Assembly (NCBI GenBank): GCA_045546255.1
Contig: JAZQCK010000078.1
Span: forward strand, 1-64,000
Length of the DNA: 64,000 nt
From: RGIG5612 sp045546255
Lineage (GTDB): Bacteria > Bacillota > Clostridia > Lachnospirales > Lachnospiraceae
Direction: 5' to 3'
A program made the position numbers and the translations under genes. This document shows positions 16,431-25,538 of the stretch, one piece after another (within the stretch, counting starts at the first letter, position 1; the number at the start of each line of letters is the position of its first letter). A model generated the notes under the pieces. The model made no database searches, was not told where the DNA came from, and worked only from the letters and a program-made list of their open reading frames with translations.

Positions 16431-17705
16431 ATGAAACGAACTGTCAGAAATTACATCATCAGAATAGCGATCATGGCTGTGCTTGCCGCAGCCGTGATTT
16501 TGGTTGCAAAAGCAGTAAGACCGAGCTGGTCGGAATCCACAGAGCAGAGGGGTGACCGTGAGATCCAGCAGGATTATGACCTGACCCTTTGGTATTATGA
16601 CGAGGCGCTGACGCCTTATGTGGAGCAGCTTCAAAGCGACTATTTCCGCAAGCAGGGCCTTCGCGTTGGCTGTGAACTGGTCTCAGTTGTTTCATTCTAT
16701 GAGAACATGAACAAGAAGAACGTGGACGGAGAAGGCGCACCAGATCTTTATATTACGGACACCTCCCGTCTGGAGCAGGCTTATCTCGGATCTCTGGCGA
16801 AAGAAAACGCCTATCCTGATATCTATACACTTCAGAATTATTCTGTGAAATCGCTCACATCGGTTCGTTACGGCGGCAGGCAGGTTGCCTATCCGCTGTG
16901 CTTTGACATGGAATACTTTGTATACAACACGGATTATATGGACCGCGCTCCGGCAAGTTTTGAGACGATTGCAGCCAGTGCGGAAAGCTTCACCAAGCAG
17001 GCAGATTCTCCGATCGATATGGTGATCCTTTATGATGTGAATGATCTTTTGTTCAATTACCATTTTATTGGCGCATCTCTCAACTTAGGAGGTGAGGCCG
17101 GAGATGATGCGGCAAACATTGAGCTGAATAAGGAGCAGGCGAGCGCGGCACTTTCCGTCTTTAAAGACCTTCAGACAAAAACCAATATCAACCGTGCCAC
17201 AACGACCTATGACCTGGTGGAAAACAGTTTTGTCTTTGGACGAAGCATGACGGCGATCTTAAAATGCAGCTCCCTTGAGGCATTAAACCGAGAACAGACC
17301 AATTTTGCAATCAGTCCGATGCCTTCCGTAACCGCTGCGATTCCTTCAAAAGCGTTATCTACGACCTGGTGCGTCTGCGTGAATCCGATGTCTTCGCATA
17401 CCGCAGAGGCAGAAGCGCTTGCGAAATATATGACCTACGATAATACCAAAAACATTTATGAACTGACAGGGTTCATGAGTGCGAAACGTATGGATTATTC
17501 CGGAAAAGGCTATGCAGATGTCTATATGCTGTATGATGAGAGCGCAAGCCTTCCGAAATTTATCGAAACAGAAGAACTCTGGAAAGATATGAAGAGCATG
17601 TTCCTTTCCATCTGGGACGGAGGAGAGGCTGCGGCTGCCTTCGATTCTTTTGAGGCATCCGTCTATTTACAGCTCGCTACCCGTACCGGACAGGAAGGGC
17701 AGTAG
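16431..17705 (+). CDS. Membrane-anchored extracellular solute-binding protein
   Basis: 424 residues starting two bases after the topA stop, so probably co-transcribed. The fold looks like an ABC sugar-binding protein: 'LTLWYYDEALTPYVEQL', 'GEGAPDLYITDTSRLEQ', 'FDMEYFVYNTDYMD' and a C-terminal half with TTWCVCVNP. Residues about 10-28 are a hydrophobic signal or anchor, but there is no lipobox cysteine, unlike typical Gram-positive binding proteins. No permease or ATPase is nearby. It may have become a sensor or envelope protein; the ligand is unknown. Confidence 0.75.
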   Translation: MKRTVRNYIIRIAIMAVLAAAVILVAKAVRPSWSESTEQRGDREIQQDYDLTLWYYDEALTPYVEQLQSDYFRKQGLRVGCELVSVVSFYENMNKKNVDGEGAPDLYITDTSRLEQAYLGSLAKENAYPDIYTLQNYSVKSLTSVRYGGRQVAYPLCFDMEYFVYNTDYMDRAPASFETIAASAESFTKQADSPIDMVILYDVNDLLFNYHFIGASLNLGGEAGDDAANIELNKEQASAALSVFKDLQTKTNINRATTTYDLVENSFVFGRSMTAILKCSSLEALNREQTNFAISPMPSVTAAIPSKALSTTWCVCVNPMSSHTAEAEALAKYMTYDNTKNIYELTGFMSAKRMDYSGKGYADVYMLYDESASLPKFIETEELWKDMKSMFLSIWDGGEAAAAFDSFEASVYLQLATRTGQEGQ

Positions 17706-17733
17706 TCTATTTAAAACTTTCATTTTTAAAATG

Positions 17734-17773
17734 TTACAAAAGTATTGCGAAGGCTGTAAAACTTTTGTAAAAT
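17734..17773 (+). promoter_or_regulatory. comEA promoter overlapped by a 10-bp inverted repeat
   Basis: TTGCGA (17745-17750) and TAAAAT (17768-17773) are 17 bp apart. The inverted repeat TTACAAAAGT (17734-17743) / ACTTTTGTAA (17761-17770) brackets the -35 and enters the -10, as a repressor operator would. Confidence 0.55.
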
Positions 17774-17821
17774 AAACGAGGTCAGAGGTTCTTTTCCTAA
17801 GAGCATATTTAGGAGGAGAAC

Positions 17822-18433
17822 ATGAATCAGAATAAAAAAAATTATATTAAGGTTTTGCTCGTTTTGCTGGTATTCGTGGTTGCAGGCGTGATCTTCAGCT
17901 GCAGCATGAAAAACAAAGCAAAAAAAGCCGAAGAAGCCGTTGTCTTAGAAGAAGAGACTACGCTGGCAGAAGCGGAAAGCACAGAAACGGAAAGCGAAGA
18001 ACCCCTTTGCGTTCATGTGTGCGGGAGCGTGAATCAGCCCGGCGTCTATTATCTGAAGCAGGGCGCGAGGATTCATGAAGCGGTCGAGCTGGCAGGCGGT
18101 CTTACGGAAGAGGCGGATACCGAGTATGTGAATCTTGCAAAAGAGGCTGAAGACGGAGTTCAGATCTATATTCCGAGCAAAGAAGAGGTCGCATCCGGCA
18201 CTGTCCCGCAAGAAGCAGAAGCGGAAGCAGCTTCAGAAGACGGGCTTGTGAACATTAATACAGCAGGTTTAGATGAGCTTAAGACCTTACCGGGAATCGG
18301 CGATATCAAGGCAGAAGCCATTGTTTCTTATCGCGAGAGCGCAGGAAACTTTGCATCGATCGAGGAGATCATGAACGTTGCAGGTATCAAGGAAAGTTCC
18401 TACGAAAAAATCAAAGAGCATATAAGGGTGTAA
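17822..18433 (+). CDS. comEA: ComEA-type DNA-binding competence protein
   Basis: 203 residues. Residues about 10-28 are one membrane helix followed by an acidic linker. Then comes an SLBB domain (VCGSVNQPGVYYLKQGARIHEA) and a C-terminal pair of helix-hairpin-helix motifs ('VNINTAGLDELKTLPGIGDIKAEAIVSYR'). The family binds double-stranded DNA outside the membrane and hands it to ComEC, which is encoded 3 kb downstream. TAGGAGG precedes the start. The operon continues into the response regulator after three bases. Confidence 0.92.
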   Translation: MNQNKKNYIKVLLVLLVFVVAGVIFSCSMKNKAKKAEEAVVLEEETTLAEAESTETESEEPLCVHVCGSVNQPGVYYLKQGARIHEAVELAGGLTEEADTEYVNLAKEAEDGVQIYIPSKEEVASGTVPQEAEAEAASEDGLVNINTAGLDELKTLPGIGDIKAEAIVSYRESAGNFASIEEIMNVAGIKESSYEKIKEHIRV

Positions 18434-18436
18434 TTC

Positions 18437-19120
18437 ATGAGTAAAGTATTAGTTGTAGATGACGAAAAACTGATTGTAAAAGGAATCAAATTCTCCTTGG
18501 AACAGGATGGCATGGATGTGGAATGCGCCTATGATGGTGAAGAAGCACTTGCCATGGCACAGAAATGTGAATACGATGTCGTACTTCTCGACATCATGCT
18601 TCCGAAGATGGACGGATTTGAAGTCTGCAAAGCAATCCGCGAATTCTCCAATATGCCGATCATCATGCTGACAGCAAAAGGCGGCGACATGGACAAAATC
18701 TTAGGTCTCGAGTATGGTGCGGACGACTATATCACAAAGCCGTTCAACATTCTTGAGGTCAAGGCCAGGATCCGTGCAATGTTCCGCCGCAGCAAACGCA
18801 TGACCAAAGAGACGACCGGCGAGATCGCAAGAGGCGGCCTGCGTATGGATTTAGATTCCAGACGTGTTTTCATTCAGGACCGCGAAGTCAATCTTACAGC
18901 AAAAGAATTTGACCTTTTAGAGCTTCTTGTCAATAACCCGAACAAGGTATACAGCCGTGAGCAGCTTTTAAGCCTTGTATGGGGCTATGAATATCCGGGT
19001 GATGTCCGAACTGTCGATGTGCATGTCAGAAGACTGCGTGAGAAGATCGAGGACAATCCGAAAGACCCGAAATATGTAAATACTAAATGGGGAGTGGGCT
19101 ACTATTTTAAAGCGCAGTAA
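18437..19120 (+). CDS. OmpR-family response regulator
   Basis: 227 residues. The receiver domain has the acidic pair Asp8-Asp9, phospho-acceptor Asp52 (VLLDIMLPKMDG), the conserved Thr in MLTAKGG and Lys in 'ITKPFN'. The C-terminal winged helix (about 128-225) shows 'LTAKEFDLLELL' and 'VDVHVRRLREKIE', typical of OmpR/PhoB DNA binding. The partner kinase overlaps its 3' end. The signal is unknown. Being placed between comEA and comEC does not by itself make it a competence regulator. Confidence 0.95.
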   Translation: MSKVLVVDDEKLIVKGIKFSLEQDGMDVECAYDGEEALAMAQKCEYDVVLLDIMLPKMDGFEVCKAIREFSNMPIIMLTAKGGDMDKILGLEYGADDYITKPFNILEVKARIRAMFRRSKRMTKETTGEIARGGLRMDLDSRRVFIQDREVNLTAKEFDLLELLVNNPNKVYSREQLLSLVWGYEYPGDVRTVDVHVRRLREKIEDNPKDPKYVNTKWGVGYYFKAQ

Positions 19121-20546
19121 AGAATTTTTCGGAAGTCTGAGATTCAGAATACTGGGATTCGTACTTGTCGCCGGGTTAATTCCCCTGATCATTATTTCCG
19201 TTGTTGGCATAAGTGTGACTGAGAACCGGATCATTGAAACAAGGACGAAGAACATCAGTGCACAGTTCTCCATGCTCAGCAATCTGTTTTATTCCAACGG
19301 CAACAGTTATGAAGATAACGAGGTGGATGCCTATTTCAACACACTGGCAGAAGATATCGCCGGTGTGTTTTTAAGCCGCGTTCAAATTATCAACCGTGAC
19401 TTTACGATCACGAGCGATACTTATCAGATCAATAAAGGAAAACTCTGCATTTCGGCGGAAGTGAACCAGTGCTTTAACGGGGTCAATCAGGCCTACACGG
19501 ATAAAAAGAACCAGTGTATCGTCCTGACGCAGGCCATCAAGGAGCCGCAATCCGGAAAGATCACCCACGTTCTTTTTGCGACGTCCTCGATCGCCGATAT
19601 CTTTTCTGCCATGGGATCGATCCGTCTGGTCTTAAATACAGTGATCATTATTCTGGCCATTGCCTTGATTGCCTGGGCGATTTTTGCGATGTATCAGCTT
19701 TCCAAACCGTTCCGGAATATTGAAGAGACGATCGAACATATCGGAGAAGGCGGAACCGCCGAGAATATTTCGATTGCAGGTGCAAGCGAACTGAAAGCCA
19801 TTTCAAATTCCTTTAATACCATGCTTCGGCGCATCAACCAGCTCGAAGCATCGAGACAGGAATTCGTATCAAACGTGTCCCATGAACTGAAGACTCCGAT
19901 GACATCCATGAAGGTTTTAGCGGAGTCCTTGGTCGGGCAGCAGGGCGTTCCGGAAGAACTATATCAGGAGTTCTTAGGGGACATTGTCAACGAGCTGGAT
20001 CGTGAGAATAATATCATCACGGATCTTCTGACCCTCGTGAAGATGGACAGCACCGGTATTGAGATGAATGTTGCTCCGGTCAATATCAATGAGCTGATCG
20101 AAGCGCAGCTGAAGCTGATCCGGCCGCTTGCAAAAGAAAAGAATATCGAGCTTGTCATGGAAAGCTTTAACCCGGTCATTGCGGAAGTGGATGAGACGAA
20201 GTTCTCCATGTGTATTTCCAACCTGGTCGTAAATGCCGTGAAATATAACAACGTGGACGGGTGGGTCCATGTTTCCCTCAATGCAGATAAAACCTATTTT
20301 TATGTGAAAGTTCAGGATAACGGCTTCGGAATTCCGGAGGAGGCCCAGGAGCATATCTTCGACCGCTTCTACCGTGTGGATAAGGCGCGTGACCGTGCAA
20401 CCGGCGGCAGCGGTTTAGGACTTGCCATTACAAAGACGATCGTTATGGCGCATAACGGCTCAATCAAAGTCTTCAGTCAGGTGGATAAGGGAACGACCTT
20501 TACGATGCAGATCCCGCTGACCTACCTGGATAAGCAGAATAGTTAA
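19104..20546 (+). CDS. Sensor histidine kinase with a probable ATT start
   Basis: 480 residues if translation begins at ATT 19104. The frame is open from 19080, after a TAA, and contains no ATG, GTG or TTG before GTG 19215. Starting there would cut off the first membrane helix (residues about 14-36). GGGGAG at 19089-19094 lies nine bases before the ATT, and the resulting N-terminus (MLKRSKEFFG) looks normal. After an external domain come a second helix (about 175-200), a HAMP linker, HisKA with His260 in SHELKTP, and an ATPase with NLVVNAVKYN, 'DNGFGIP' and 'GGSGLGLAI'. It overlaps the response regulator by 17 bases. Confidence 0.85.
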   Translation: MLKRSKEFFGSLRFRILGFVLVAGLIPLIIISVVGISVTENRIIETRTKNISAQFSMLSNLFYSNGNSYEDNEVDAYFNTLAEDIAGVFLSRVQIINRDFTITSDTYQINKGKLCISAEVNQCFNGVNQAYTDKKNQCIVLTQAIKEPQSGKITHVLFATSSIADIFSAMGSIRLVLNTVIIILAIALIAWAIFAMYQLSKPFRNIEETIEHIGEGGTAENISIAGASELKAISNSFNTMLRRINQLEASRQEFVSNVSHELKTPMTSMKVLAESLVGQQGVPEELYQEFLGDIVNELDRENNIITDLLTLVKMDSTGIEMNVAPVNINELIEAQLKLIRPLAKEKNIELVMESFNPVIAEVDETKFSMCISNLVVNAVKYNNVDGWVHVSLNADKTYFYVKVQDNGFGIPEEAQEHIFDRFYRVDKARDRATGGSGLGLAITKTIVMAHNGSIKVFSQVDKGTTFTMQIPLTYLDKQNS

Positions 20547-20547
20547 T

Positions 20548-21513
20548 ATGAAAAGAACGAAACGACTCTTAAGCAGAATAGTGAGCATGATCTTAGTCAT
20601 GATCTTCATGACTCTTTGTGCTGCCTGCGGAAACCGGACAACGGACCCGTCACAGCTGCCTCCGGATACGTTCATGGTATATTACACCAATCAAAATGCG
20701 GATGATATCATCTTCAAAGAGGAAAAGATCGAAGGCGCAGAGGAGATGGAACAGGTCGAGCTGATCCAGACGCTCCTTGATATCATGTTTACGCAGAACG
20801 AGGAAGATACGACGTATTATACGGTCAAGCCGGACACGGTCAATCTCGAGGGCATTATCGTAAAAGACGGCCTTGTAACGCTGGACTTTAGCAGCCCATA
20901 TCTTCAGATGTCGAATGTGCGCGAGATTATCTTCCGTGCCTCGGTTGTACTGACCCTGATCCAGGTTCCAAATGTAACAGGCGTTACCTTTACTGTGGCT
21001 TCAACCCCGATCGTCAATTCCACCGGCGATAACATCGGCATCATGACCAAAGACACCTTCGTGAACGTTCTTTTGACGGAAGAGGGAATGCTGAAGCAGG
21101 AGACAGACCTTACGATCTATTTTGCAGATGCAAGCGGCGAGAAACTGGTTCCGGTCGTTTACCGCTTTAACATTGATAACAGTAACTCCTCGATGGAGGA
21201 ATATATTCTTTCAAGACTTCTTGAAGGTCCGGCACAGGGCGAAGCCGGCAGAACGATCGCACCGGGCATCACGTTAAACAGCGTTGTAACGACTGATCAT
21301 ATCTGCTATGTCAACTTCGGCAAAGACTTCCTGAATCAGGAACAGCCGGTCAGCGATGAGCTGATGATCTATTCGATCGTCAATTCCCTCTGCCAGTTGA
21401 CCTACGTGCATTCCGTTTATTTCATGGTCGACGGAGCGACGGATGTTGTGCTGCATGGTTCGATGGACCTCAGCTCACCGATCGTAAGAGACAATACGTA
21501 TATTCAGCAGTAA
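20548..21513 (+). CDS. GerMN domain lipoprotein
   Basis: 321 residues. A signal peptide ends in LCAACGN, an acceptable lipobox with the lipidated cysteine near residue 27. Two GerMN repeats follow (about 60-170 and 190-310), with characteristic 'LVTLDFSSPYLQ' and 'CYVNFGKDFLNQ' strands. GerM-type proteins act in spore-envelope assembly, and the same domain also occurs in two-component-linked lipoproteins such as LpqB. The start is one base after the kinase stop, so it may be a signalling partner or a target. Confidence 0.88.
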   Translation: MKRTKRLLSRIVSMILVMIFMTLCAACGNRTTDPSQLPPDTFMVYYTNQNADDIIFKEEKIEGAEEMEQVELIQTLLDIMFTQNEEDTTYYTVKPDTVNLEGIIVKDGLVTLDFSSPYLQMSNVREIIFRASVVLTLIQVPNVTGVTFTVASTPIVNSTGDNIGIMTKDTFVNVLLTEEGMLKQETDLTIYFADASGEKLVPVVYRFNIDNSNSSMEEYILSRLLEGPAQGEAGRTIAPGITLNSVVTTDHICYVNFGKDFLNQEQPVSDELMIYSIVNSLCQLTYVHSVYFMVDGATDVVLHGSMDLSSPIVRDNTYIQQ

Positions 21514-21546
21514 TCTTTTCACACCGAAATCCAATCAGAAAATGGC

Positions 21547-23781
21547 ATGAAGCGTCCGCTGTTTACAGGCGCCTTTCTTTTGGTGCTTGGAATCTGGATC
21601 CTACATAGTTTGATCGGCATTGACTTCTTTCCACAGAAAGTCCATGCTGGCGAAGCCTGCACGCTTTCCGGGACGCTTCTTAAAACAGAAGAAAAGAGCA
21701 GCAGTTTTTATCTGTATCTGAAAAATGCTTCCTGCTTTTTGGATGAGGGCAGGGTCCGCGTGGGAAATGTTCTTTTGCTTGTTCCAAAAGAAGGGAGCAA
21801 TATCGGAGAGCTGTTACCCGGAAATGTCATTCGGGCGGATGTCCTTTGTGAAGAGTTCCGTGTGGCGAGGAATGAGGGCAACTATGATGAAGGGGATTAT
21901 TATCATTCTCTGGGGGTTTCCGGGAAATACCGGCTGGATGGAGATCTGTTGATTCTAAGCCGGAAGGTCTATCCCATCCGCTGTGCGATGCTGTGGCTGA
22001 AAGAGCGGCTGCTGGGCTCGATCACTTCACTGGTGAATGGAACGGCTAATCACGCTGAGATTTTTACGGCGATCCTGACAGGAGACCGCTCCGGGCTGGA
22101 TGCAGAAACCAAGGACCTTTATCGGAAAAGCGGTATCGCCCACATCCTTGCGATCTCAGGGCTCCATATTTCTTTTATCGGGATGTCTCTTTTTTCGTTT
22201 TTGCGGAAGCGCATGCGCTTTTTGTTTGCAGCGCTCATTTCGGGGAGCGTTATGATATGCTTCTGCATCATGAGCGGAGAAAGCGCATCTGCGGTTCGGG
22301 CGACACTGATGTTTTTGATCCGCCTTGTGGCCTTAAAGTTTGGAAAAAGCTTTGATCTTCTTTCTGCACTTGGCCTCTCTGCGATTTTCTTGCTTTTATC
22401 GAACCCAATGTATCTTTATCATAGCGGATTCCAGCTATCTTTCAGCGCGATCATCGGAATCGGACTAGTGATGCCTGCGCTAAGGGAATTCATGTTTCTC
22501 ATCAGGAATAAAACAGATGAGAACCCAATGTTCTGGACGAAGGCTTTGGAAGCTTTTTTAATGAGCTTTTCCGTCACCTTGACGACACTCCCTGTGATCA
22601 TCAACACCTACTATGAGATTCCGGTCCTTTCCGTTTTGTTAAACTTAGTGGTCGTTCCGCTTATGGGAGTCGTTTTAGAGAGTGGAGTGATCGGCGTTTT
22701 GCTGGGCCTTGTTAGTCTGTTCCTTGGACGGATGCTGATCGGCGCCGGTGTCTATCTGATCTCTTTTATCGAACTGCTCTGTGCCATTTATGACAAGGTC
22801 CCCTTCAGCATCCTGATCACCGGGCACTGGAGTGGGTGGAAGATCGCACTATATCTTGTTTTGCTGGGCACGCTTGTTTTCCTGCCGAATGTTCGGACAG
22901 TGCTTAAATCACGCTTACCATCCATTATTGCTCTCGGAGGCATCTGCATAATTCTTGCACTATTATTGATCCGCCCTGCCGATTCTTCTTTGCATATCAC
23001 CTTTTTTGATGTGGATCAGGGCGAGAGCATTCTGATCGAATCGCCCTCCGGAGCGAACTATCTGATCGACAGCGGGTCGGCCTCTGTAACAGAACTTTAC
23101 CGCTACCGCATGGAAAGTGCGCTCAAGTACCGTGGAATCCGGACAATCGACTTTGTAATCGTAACTCATCCGGACACGGATCATATTTCCGCGGTCATCA
23201 GCATGCTGGAAGATACCGGTGCAGGGCACATTAAGATTAAGAATCTGGCCCTTCCTTCTATGCCGGAAAATGAGCATTACCAAATGCTGCTTCAAAAGGC
23301 GAAGGAGGCTGAGGTCAATCTCATCATGTTGCATAGAGGAGTGAGGCTGGAAGATAGCGAACTTAGGTTTTCCTGTCTCCATCCGGATACAGACTTTCAA
23401 AGCAGCGAGGCAAATGCTTATTCCGCAGTTTTGCAGCTTGACTATCAGGGATTTCGAGCTCTTTTTACGGGAGACCTTGGAGCAGAGGAAGAGCGGCTTT
23501 TAATTCGTGAGGGGCTGCTTTCTGACTGCGATCTTTTAAAAGTGGCGCATCACGGTTCCCGCTTTTCCACAACAGCTGCGTTCTTGGAAGCAGTAAAGCC
23601 GGAGTTTGCCGTCGTATCAGCTGGCGTCCATAACAGCTATGGTCATCCGCATCCGGATGTGATTAAACGATTAGAGGAGTCAGGAGCAGAGATTTATGTC
23701 ACTGCAGAGTCAGGGGAGATTGAAGCAGTGATCAGCCGGGATGGAGAGGCTTCTGTAACAACTCTTTTGAGCGCAGCATAG
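21547..23781 (+). CDS. comEC: DNA uptake channel ComEC/Rec2
   Basis: 744 residues, the usual length. The N-terminus holds an OB-like domain (about 30-140). The competence membrane domain follows, with 'GIAHILAISGLHISFIGM' and around ten hydrophobic segments. The C-terminal metallo-beta-lactamase domain has 'VTHPDTDHISAV', 'LFTGDLGAEEE' and VAHHGSRFST. ComEC carries one strand of transforming DNA across the membrane, and the lactamase-fold domain is thought to degrade the other. No good ribosome binding site is visible, so translation may be coupled to the upstream gene. Confidence 0.93.
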   Translation: MKRPLFTGAFLLVLGIWILHSLIGIDFFPQKVHAGEACTLSGTLLKTEEKSSSFYLYLKNASCFLDEGRVRVGNVLLLVPKEGSNIGELLPGNVIRADVLCEEFRVARNEGNYDEGDYYHSLGVSGKYRLDGDLLILSRKVYPIRCAMLWLKERLLGSITSLVNGTANHAEIFTAILTGDRSGLDAETKDLYRKSGIAHILAISGLHISFIGMSLFSFLRKRMRFLFAALISGSVMICFCIMSGESASAVRATLMFLIRLVALKFGKSFDLLSALGLSAIFLLLSNPMYLYHSGFQLSFSAIIGIGLVMPALREFMFLIRNKTDENPMFWTKALEAFLMSFSVTLTTLPVIINTYYEIPVLSVLLNLVVVPLMGVVLESGVIGVLLGLVSLFLGRMLIGAGVYLISFIELLCAIYDKVPFSILITGHWSGWKIALYLVLLGTLVFLPNVRTVLKSRLPSIIALGGICIILALLLIRPADSSLHITFFDVDQGESILIESPSGANYLIDSGSASVTELYRYRMESALKYRGIRTIDFVIVTHPDTDHISAVISMLEDTGAGHIKIKNLALPSMPENEHYQMLLQKAKEAEVNLIMLHRGVRLEDSELRFSCLHPDTDFQSSEANAYSAVLQLDYQGFRALFTGDLGAEEERLLIREGLLSDCDLLKVAHHGSRFSTTAAFLEAVKPEFAVVSAGVHNSYGHPHPDVIKRLEESGAEIYVTAESGEIEAVISRDGEASVTTLLSAA

Positions 23782-23936
23782 AGCCGGAAATTCTTTTATG
23801 AACAGAACCTAGATCCTACTTTCAGAATATGAGCTCATTCAATATTTGAAATAGCTGAGACCTTGAGAATTATTCATTCATGCGATATATTAAAAATGAA
23901 AAAAGAATATTTTGATGGATAGAAAGGAGCAAACTC

Positions 23937-24329
23937 ATGCAGGAAGTATATGATTTCATTAAAAAATGCGGAACCTATTATTTAGCAACCGTTGAAGGCG
24001 ACCAGCCGAGAGTTCGTCCGTTCGGAACGATCGATCTTTTCGAGGGCAAGCTTTATATTCAGACAGGCAAAGTAAAAGACGTTTCCAAACAGCTTGCAGC
24101 AAATCCGAAGGCTGAGCTTTGCTGCTTCGCAGACGGAACCTGGCTGAGACTTGCAGGAACCTTAGTGAATGACGACAACATTGCTGCAAAACAGCACATG
24201 CTGGATGAGCATCCGAATCTTAAAGCAATGTATTCTGCAGAAGATGACAATACACAGGTTCTTTACTTCAAGGATGCAACAGCAACTTTCTCCAGTTTCA
24301 CAGCAGAGCCGAAGGTCATTACATTCTAA
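23937..24329 (+). CDS. Pyridoxamine 5'-phosphate oxidase-fold flavoprotein
   Basis: 130 residues with the split-barrel FMN-binding fold. Characteristic segments are 'TYYLATVEGDQPRVRPFG', 'LYIQTGKVKDVSKQL' and the C-terminal 'VLYFKDATATFSSF'. It is too short for a true PdxH and fits the general PNPOx/NimA-like group, whose members reduce or bind flavins or nitro compounds. It stands alone between comEC and holA behind a GAAAGGAG site. The substrate is unknown. Confidence 0.8.
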   Translation: MQEVYDFIKKCGTYYLATVEGDQPRVRPFGTIDLFEGKLYIQTGKVKDVSKQLAANPKAELCCFADGTWLRLAGTLVNDDNIAAKQHMLDEHPNLKAMYSAEDDNTQVLYFKDATATFSSFTAEPKVITF

Positions 24330-24419
24330 TTTAACCGGAAACTTTGTTGAACTGGGATTTCAAACTTGCTAATCAGGATCTCAAGTGATCCTTTGCTTTA
24401 AAAAGAATGGCAAAACAAG

Positions 24420-24447
24420 ATTGCGGCATTAAAGGTGCCGCAATTTT
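24420..24447 (+). terminator. Terminator after the PNPOx-like gene
   Basis: A 9-bp stem (ATTGCGGCA/TGCCGCAAT) with a seven-base loop ends in TTTT. A weaker hairpin (AGGATC/GATCCT) lies about 40 bases upstream. Confidence 0.8.
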
Positions 24448-24473
24448 GTTGCAAAGAAAGCCCCTGATGGGAT

Positions 24474-25526
24474 ATGATAGGCACTGATATGAGCACAATG
24501 AAATTCACGGCAGATACTGTTTCAAATGTGTATCTGTTTTACGGAGAAGAAAATTATAAAAAGCGCCTTTACCGTGACAACCTGCGAAAAGCGGTCACGG
24601 AAAATAATGATATGAATTACTCTTATTTTGAGGGTAATTCCATTAATTTTGCAGAGGTTTATGACAGCGTGGTGACGCTTCCATTCTTTGCTGAAAAGCG
24701 CCTTGTTGTAGTGGAAAACTCAGGGAAGTTCAAGGGAAAAGGCAAGGCGGCAGCAGATGATGCCTCTGAGACGGAAGAGGATGGTGAAAAAGAAGAGAAT
24801 GCGGACGCTATGATCCTTAAGATCTTAGAAGACCTTCCGCCGACGACCTGTCTTGCCTTCTTTGAAGATGCCGTTGCAAAGAATAAAAAGATCTACAAGC
24901 AGATCCAGAAGAAGGGCACTGTCGTGGAGTGCGCAGGCGATACGGATGGGGATGTGATCAACTGGCTGGCCAAGGGCTTTGCACAGGCTGGAAAGAGAGC
25001 AAACCGCGGAGCGCTGCAGCTTCTGGTCGACCGAGTTGGAACCGATTATGATAAGCTCCGCCGCGAATATGAAAAGATCATCGGTTATGTCGGTGAAAGC
25101 ACGGAAATCACAGCCGACGATATCCTGGCGATTTCTTCCGAAGATGTAGAATCTAAGATTTTTGATATGCTCGGCGCGATGGGAAAGAAGGATGTAAAAA
25201 CGGTCCTGCGCAAATATAACGATCTGCTTGTGAACCGGGAGCATCCGCTTTATATCCTCGCGATGCTGCGCATCCAGTTCCGTACCCTCCTTCAGACGGC
25301 GGAACTTCGGAACAAAGGCTACACAACCCAGGATGTTGCCCGCATTTTAAAGAAGCGTGATTTTGTGATTCGAAACGCCGAGGGGTACCTGCACGGCGGC
25401 TTTAAGATGAAAGACGTGAGGGATATTTTAGAGGAAATCTCAGAGACCGACCGCAAGATCAAAAGCGGCGACCTGAACGAGCAGGTGGGCGTCGAGATGC
25501 TGCTTGTGAAGTTTTCGATGAGATAA
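24474..25526 (+). CDS. holA: DNA polymerase III delta subunit
   Basis: About 350 residues. It opens the sliding clamp within the clamp-loader complex. The N-terminal AAA-like domain shows 'VYLFYGEENYKKRLYRDNL' and 'PFFAEKRLVVVENS', then a Lys/Glu-rich insert. The helical C-terminal part has 'SEDVESKIFDMLGAMGKKD', 'HPLYILAMLRIQFRTLLQ' and the closing 'VGVEMLLVKFSM'. ATGs at 24474, 24489 and 24498 are all possible starts; 24489 has the best-spaced AGG. HolA following comEC is a common Firmicutes arrangement. Confidence 0.92.
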   Translation: MIGTDMSTMKFTADTVSNVYLFYGEENYKKRLYRDNLRKAVTENNDMNYSYFEGNSINFAEVYDSVVTLPFFAEKRLVVVENSGKFKGKGKAAADDASETEEDGEKEENADAMILKILEDLPPTTCLAFFEDAVAKNKKIYKQIQKKGTVVECAGDTDGDVINWLAKGFAQAGKRANRGALQLLVDRVGTDYDKLRREYEKIIGYVGESTEITADDILAISSEDVESKIFDMLGAMGKKDVKTVLRKYNDLLVNREHPLYILAMLRIQFRTLLQTAELRNKGYTTQDVARILKKRDFVIRNAEGYLHGGFKMKDVRDILEEISETDRKIKSGDLNEQVGVEMLLVKFSMR

Positions 25527-25538
25527 AGAGGCATGAGA

